A stretch of 9,127 nucleotides of DNA, taken from positions 1 to 9,127 of the forward strand of contig DATJVP010000107.1 of NCBI GenBank assembly GCA_035581425.1. Direction: 5' to 3'. The notes under the pieces are model-generated. The model worked only from the letters and a program-made list of their open reading frames with translations. It ran no database searches and was not told the DNA's origin. The stretch comes from DASZHJ01 sp035581425. Lineage in GTDB: Bacteria > Pseudomonadota > Alphaproteobacteria > ATCC43930 > CGMCC-115725. Of the stretch, positions 7,501 through 9,127 are shown piece by piece. The translations under genes were made by a program, and so were the position numbers. Position 1 is the stretch's first letter. Each line of letters opens with the position of its first letter.

Positions 7501-7769
7501 GTGTGATCTTCGCGACGCTCGAGGACGAGACTGGCATCGCCAACCTCATCGTTTGGCCCGATGCCTTCGAGCGCTTCCGCGCGGAGGTGATGGGGGCGAC
7601 GCTCCTTGCCTGCACCGGCCGTCTCCAGCGCGAAGGTCTCGTCATCCACGTCGTCGCGGAGCGTCTCGTCGATCTCTCCCGGCGCCTGCGTCGTCTCACC
7701 GCGCCGGAGCTGGCCTCGCCCTCGGCACGAGCGCCGGACCTGTCGGTGCGAAGCCGGGATTTTCACTGA
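4587..7769 (+). CDS. dnaE2: DnaE2, error-prone DNA polymerase III alpha-type subunit
   Basis: 1060 residues. DnaE2 is the C-family polymerase that carries out SOS translesion synthesis with ImuA and ImuB. The N-terminal PHP-like domain opens with the DnaE2 signature TTNFSFLRGGSHPEEL (10-25), where replicative DnaE has a histidine-containing HxxYSLLDG-type motif. The palm holds PPDIDVDFEHERREEV: by alignment to E. coli PolC D401/D403/D555 the catalytic aspartates are D375, D377 and D524 (in LKIDVLGLG). Other typical blocks are CQGRGSAANSAVCY, HVGGFVI and GFGEYGFPESHAASFALL. A helix-hairpin-helix region (about 795-865) and an OB-fold (about 952-1035, with GVIFATLEDETGIANLIVW) follow. It appears complete and active. 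Oddity: about 15-17 extra residues near 818-834 are encoded by an inserted palindrome. The ATG at 4587 places the conserved start correctly, but no Shine-Dalgarno sequence precedes it (CACCTCCC). It converges on the permease gene with a 3-bp gap. Confidence 0.97.
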   Translation: MTPYLDLQVTTNFSFLRGGSHPEELVQRAVTLGHRAVAVTDRNTLAGVVRAHKAAEEAGCRLILGCRLDLQDRPSLLCYPMDRAGYARLCRLLTFGKRRAKKSECHLTYADLLAHSEGQLVIAVPPERPDAGFAKFLAELARDFRGRAYLGAQHLYRGDDAKRLHRLARLAGKSSLPLVALNDVLYHVPERRALQDVVTAIREHCTVAGAGFRLLANAERHLKSPQEMARLFRRYPEAVAHTAEIAERCRFSLEELRYEYPDESADGLSPQERLARLTEEGARERYPQGVPEKVQAQLRHELDLIAGLNYAPYFLTVHDIVRFARSKDILCQGRGSAANSAVCYCLGITSVDPARLDLLFERFISAERNEPPDIDVDFEHERREEVIQYIYGKWGRERAALAATVICYRARGAIREVGKALGLSPDTTERLSGMVWGWGEGPIGSREVQLSGLDPADRTLRLALELTAELIGFPRHLSQHVGGFVITQGRLDELVPIENAAMPDRTVIEWDKDDLDAMGLLKIDVLGLGMLTCIRRAFDLIAHHHGQSFTLATVPAEDRAVYEMLGRADSVGVFQVESRAQMSMLPRLKPVNFYDLVIEVAIVRPGPIQGDMVHPYLRRRSGAEPVEYPSEALRAVLEKTLGVPLFQEQAMKIAMVAAGFTGAEADRLRRAMATFRHTGKIHSFRGKFIGGMVANGYTLDFAERCFQQIQGFGEYGFPESHAASFALLVYVSSWLKCHYPAAFAAAILNSQPMGFYAPAQLVRDAREHGVEIRGVDVNHSDWDATLEDAPLPALRLGLRQVRGFSEKDAQALVVARSKIPLPVREREKSEGVRHFRSPVDLLARSGLGQAALTRLAEADAFRSLGLDRRRALWAVKGLREEGLPLFAGLAPEARQVQEAPVKLPEMRLGEHVASDYASLELSLKCHPMALLRQDFAREGVARAADLATLRPGSLVTVAGLVLVRQRPGSANGVIFATLEDETGIANLIVWPDAFERFRAEVMGATLLACTGRLQREGLVIHVVAERLVDLSRRLRRLTAPELASPSARAPDLSVRSRDFH
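7042..7066. repeat. Palindromic element inside the dnaE2 coding sequence
   Basis: TCCCTCTCCC (7042-7051) and GGGAGAGGGA (7057-7066) form a perfect 10-bp stem with a 5-nt loop (CGTGA). The element is read in frame as the basic/acidic stretch IPLPVREREK (819-828) and is followed by low-complexity SEGVRH. As I remember DnaE2 proteins, the AR before it is normally followed by about four residues and then the hydrophobic start of the next helix-hairpin-helix unit (here FRSPVDLL). The palindrome therefore looks like an insertion. CCCTCTCCCC palindromes of this kind are frequent between genes in many proteobacteria. Confidence 0.75.
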
Positions 7770-7772
7770 GTG

Positions 7773-8552
7773 TCACAGCACGAGCTCGCTGCCGACCACC
7801 ACCAAGATCGCCGCCAAGGCGAAGCGTAGCACCGTATCCGGCATGCGTCCCGCGACGAAGCTCCCGAGCGCGATACCCGGAATCGAGCCTATCAGCAGCG
7901 AGCCCAGGAGCGACACGTCGATCGAGCCGAGCATCCAATGACCGATGCCCGCGAGCAGGGTCAGCGGCACCGCATGAGCGATGTCCGATCCGACGATGCG
8001 CGCCATCGGCATCCGCGGATAGAGCAGCACCAGCACCGTGGCGCCGATCGCACCGGCGCCCACCGACGAGACCGAGACGAGCGCGCCGAGCACGGCGCCC
8101 GTCGCCACGGTAAGCGCTCTCGCCTTTGCGGGATCGAGGCGACTGACGCGTTCGCCATATAGCCGCACGAGCCGTTGCCGGAAGACCAGCACCAGAGCGG
8201 TCGCAACGAGCGCGGCACCCAGCACCGTAGTGATCAAATGGCTCGCCGCAGCGCCGCGGAGATCGATCTGCGATAGGGCAAAGAGAGTGAGACCGGTCGC
8301 GGGAACGCTTCCTAGCGCCAGCCATGCGACCACGCGCCAATCGATGGTCCGATTGAGACCATGCACCGCGCTACCGACGGTCTTGGTCGCGGCGGCGTAG
8401 AGCAGATCGGTGCCGACGGCGGTCGCGGGATGGATGCCAAACAAGAGGATCAGCAGCGGGGTCATGAGGGAACCGCCGCCGACCCCCGTCATTCCCACGA
8501 GCAGTCCGACCGCAAAGCCCGAGACCGTGTAGAGCGCGCCGACCGACTGCAT
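7773..8552 (-). CDS. TauE/SafE-family membrane permease (sulfite exporter-like)
   Basis: 259 residues, about eight hydrophobic segments, inner-membrane. The TauE/SafE (DUF81) fold is built from two repeated halves and both are visible: GLLVGMTGVGGGSLMTPLLILLFG...AVGTDLLY (16-52) and GALVSVSSVGAGAIGATVLVLLY...IVGSDIAH (156-193). Each has the Gly-rich motif (VGGG at 24-27, VGAG at 164-167) and the T/S-D motif (D49, D190). Characterised members move sulfite, sulfoacetate or other small sulfur or carboxylate anions; the substrate here cannot be read from sequence. The start at 8552 is chosen because it directly precedes the first membrane segment and has GGAG 8 nt upstream. The frame is open to 8702, but those residues would lie across the promoter at 8641-8669. 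The gene converges on dnaE2 with 3 bp between stops. No sulfur-metabolism gene lies nearby. Confidence 0.9.
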   Translation of the reverse strand: MQSVGALYTVSGFAVGLLVGMTGVGGGSLMTPLLILLFGIHPATAVGTDLLYAAATKTVGSAVHGLNRTIDWRVVAWLALGSVPATGLTLFALSQIDLRGAAASHLITTVLGAALVATALVLVFRQRLVRLYGERVSRLDPAKARALTVATGAVLGALVSVSSVGAGAIGATVLVLLYPRMPMARIVGSDIAHAVPLTLLAGIGHWMLGSIDVSLLGSLLIGSIPGIALGSFVAGRMPDTVLRFALAAILVVVGSELVL

Positions 8553-8640
8553 TCCGCCCACTCCGTTCCCGCAAGCCGAGGCCGCCAGTGACTCCCCGTC
8601 ACCGCGATCAAAGTCGCATCGATGTCCTGATCTGAAATTG

Positions 8641-8669
8641 TATATAGAGCGCTGTAGAATATTAGTCAA
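8641..8669 (-). promoter_or_regulatory. Sigma-70-type promoter for the TauE-like permease
   Basis: On the minus strand TTGACT (8669-8664), a 17-bp spacer and TATATA (8646-8641) make a near-consensus housekeeping promoter in an AT-rich pocket. Transcription would begin near 8634, giving a leader of about 80 nt before the ATG at 8552. The spacing and hexamers are strong for a GC-rich genome. Confidence 0.7.
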
Positions 8670-8707
8670 ATACGGCAATACTGTGTTATTCACGCGTGTC
8701 AATTTCC

Positions 8708-8737
8708 TTGACTCGCCGCGAACAAAAAAGGAACATT
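8708..8737 (+). promoter_or_regulatory. Probable promoter of the EF-hand gene
   Basis: CTTGACT provides a good -35 (TTGACT, 8708-8713), as at the imuA promoter. The best -10 at an 18-bp spacer is AACATT (8732-8737), which is poor; TATAGA at 8742-8747 is better by sequence but wrongly spaced. The LexA-like box at 8720-8734 overlaps the spacer and -10. It faces the EF-hand gene, whose ATG lies about 86 nt downstream. Confidence 0.45.
8720..8734 (+). promoter_or_regulatory. Second LexA-box match, GAAC-N7-GAAC
   Basis: GAACAAAAAAGGAAC fits the same operator as the box before imuA, with 13 of 15 positions identical including five of the seven unconstrained spacer bases. It sits between a TTGACT -35 and the EF-hand start, a good place for repression. 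The alternative target is the divergent permease, but its promoter lies about 50 bp away and is not overlapped. A chance match is possible, since only eight positions are fixed in the consensus. Confidence 0.6.
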
Positions 8738-8814
8738 CTCCTATAGAGGGTGTTCATCGGCTTCAACTAACTGAAACAGAGTCCTCTTCGGTTCAACGAA
8801 CGAGCAGCATATTC

Positions 8815-8819
8815 GGAGG
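8815..8819 (+). promoter_or_regulatory. Ribosome-binding site of the EF-hand gene
   Basis: GGAGG lies 4 nt before the ATG at 8824, somewhat close but strong. It supports that start over the in-frame ATG at 8845. Confidence 0.6.
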
Positions 8820-8823
8820 TCCC

Positions 8824-9127
8824 ATGTCTTTGTCCCGTCGCCTCATGCCGTTCCTGGTCATTTCCGGTCTCGTCCTGAGTTCGCTTCCAGCGCCCGCTCA
8901 GACGCAAGCGCCGCCTGCGCCGCGGCGAGATTGGGCGGAGCGCTACCTCGCGCGGCTCGATGTTGAAAAGAAGGGCTACATCACCGTCGCGGATGCCGAG
9001 CGCTTCGCGAGCGGTCAATTCGACCGCCTCGACGCGAACCGCGACGGCATCGTCGATCACGGCGAGTTCACCGCTTCGGCCAAGCGCTCCCTCGATCGCG
9101 CCAAGCCCGAGCGCAAGCGCACGGCGC
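8824..9127 (+). CDS. Secreted EF-hand calcium-binding protein (3' end outside window)
   Basis: Only the first 101 codons are in the window and no stop is reached. Residues 1-25 are a Sec signal peptide (SRR, hydrophobic core MPFLVISGLVLSSL, cleavage motif APA before Gln26), so the protein should be periplasmic or exported. After a short Pro/Ala linker there is an EF-hand pair. Loop 2, DANRDGIVDHGE (70-81), is canonical, with Asp at 1, 5 and 9, Asn at 3, Gly at 6 and Glu at 12. Loop 1, DVEKKGYITVAD (46-57), is degenerate: Lys at position 5 and Asp instead of Glu at 12, so it may bind calcium weakly or not at all. The tail turns strongly basic (KRSLDRAKPERKR). The role is unknown; small periplasmic EF-hand proteins are common in alphaproteobacteria. 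Upstream lies a LexA-like site. Confidence 0.85.
   Translation, partial: MSLSRRLMPFLVISGLVLSSLPAPAQTQAPPAPRRDWAERYLARLDVEKKGYITVADAERFASGQFDRLDANRDGIVDHGEFTASAKRSLDRAKPERKRTA

Noticed and set aside
4533..7766. A reading frame of more than 1000 codons on the minus strand, antisense to nearly all of dnaE2
   Set aside because: Long antisense frames are common in GC-rich genes with strong third-position bias. Its translation is Arg/Ala/Glu/His-rich with no recognisable domain, whereas the plus strand encodes an intact polymerase.
8553..8702. N-terminal extension of the TauE-like protein to an ATG at 8702
   Set aside because: The extra 50 residues are polar, unlike the family, and their DNA contains the gene's own TTGACT-17-TATATA promoter. 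The start at 8552 has a ribosome-binding site.

Overview
The window is GC-rich chromosomal DNA, very probably from an alphaproteobacterium. The evidence is an imuA-imuB-dnaE2 cassette, LexA boxes of the alphaproteobacterial type (GAAC-N7-GAAC), CTTGAC-type -35 elements, and an inverted palindromic repeat resembling those common in Hyphomicrobiales genomes. The order-level placement is tentative and made from memory. I see no tRNA, rRNA, CRISPR array, transposase or phage gene, and base composition looks even across the genes.

Layout: (1) 60-998 (+) encodes a secreted protein of unknown function. It converges on, and overlaps by 10 bp, (2) a membrane-tethered histidine kinase, 989-1969 (-), with no response regulator beside it. 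(3) 1970-2251 is an AT-richer divergent intergenic region. It holds a palindrome and a weak -10 on the kinase side, and a promoter with a perfect LexA box on the cassette side. (4) 2252-7769 (+) is the SOS mutagenesis cassette: imuA (RecA-like accessory protein), imuB (Y-family-like protein whose active site looks lost) and dnaE2 (error-prone C-family polymerase). imuA and imuB overlap by 89 bp. imuB and dnaE2 are separated by 144 bp, mostly a long inverted repeat (REPIN-like). A second, different palindrome sits in frame inside dnaE2 and adds residues to the polymerase. (5) 7773-8552 (-) is a TauE/SafE-type membrane permease with a good promoter of its own; it converges on dnaE2. (6) 8553-8823 is intergenic and holds that promoter and a second LexA-box match pointing right. 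(7) From 8824 (+) a secreted EF-hand protein runs off the end of the window.

How the parts work together: when DNA damage inactivates LexA, the promoter before imuA should be released. It would make ImuA, ImuB and DnaE2, the known mutasome for error-prone translesion synthesis. The second LexA-like site shares 13 of 15 positions with the first, so the EF-hand gene (less likely the permease) may belong to the same damage regulon. I found no wholly new multi-gene system. The points most worth following are the palindrome inserted in dnaE2, the REPIN-like element splitting the SOS operon, and the second LexA-like site.
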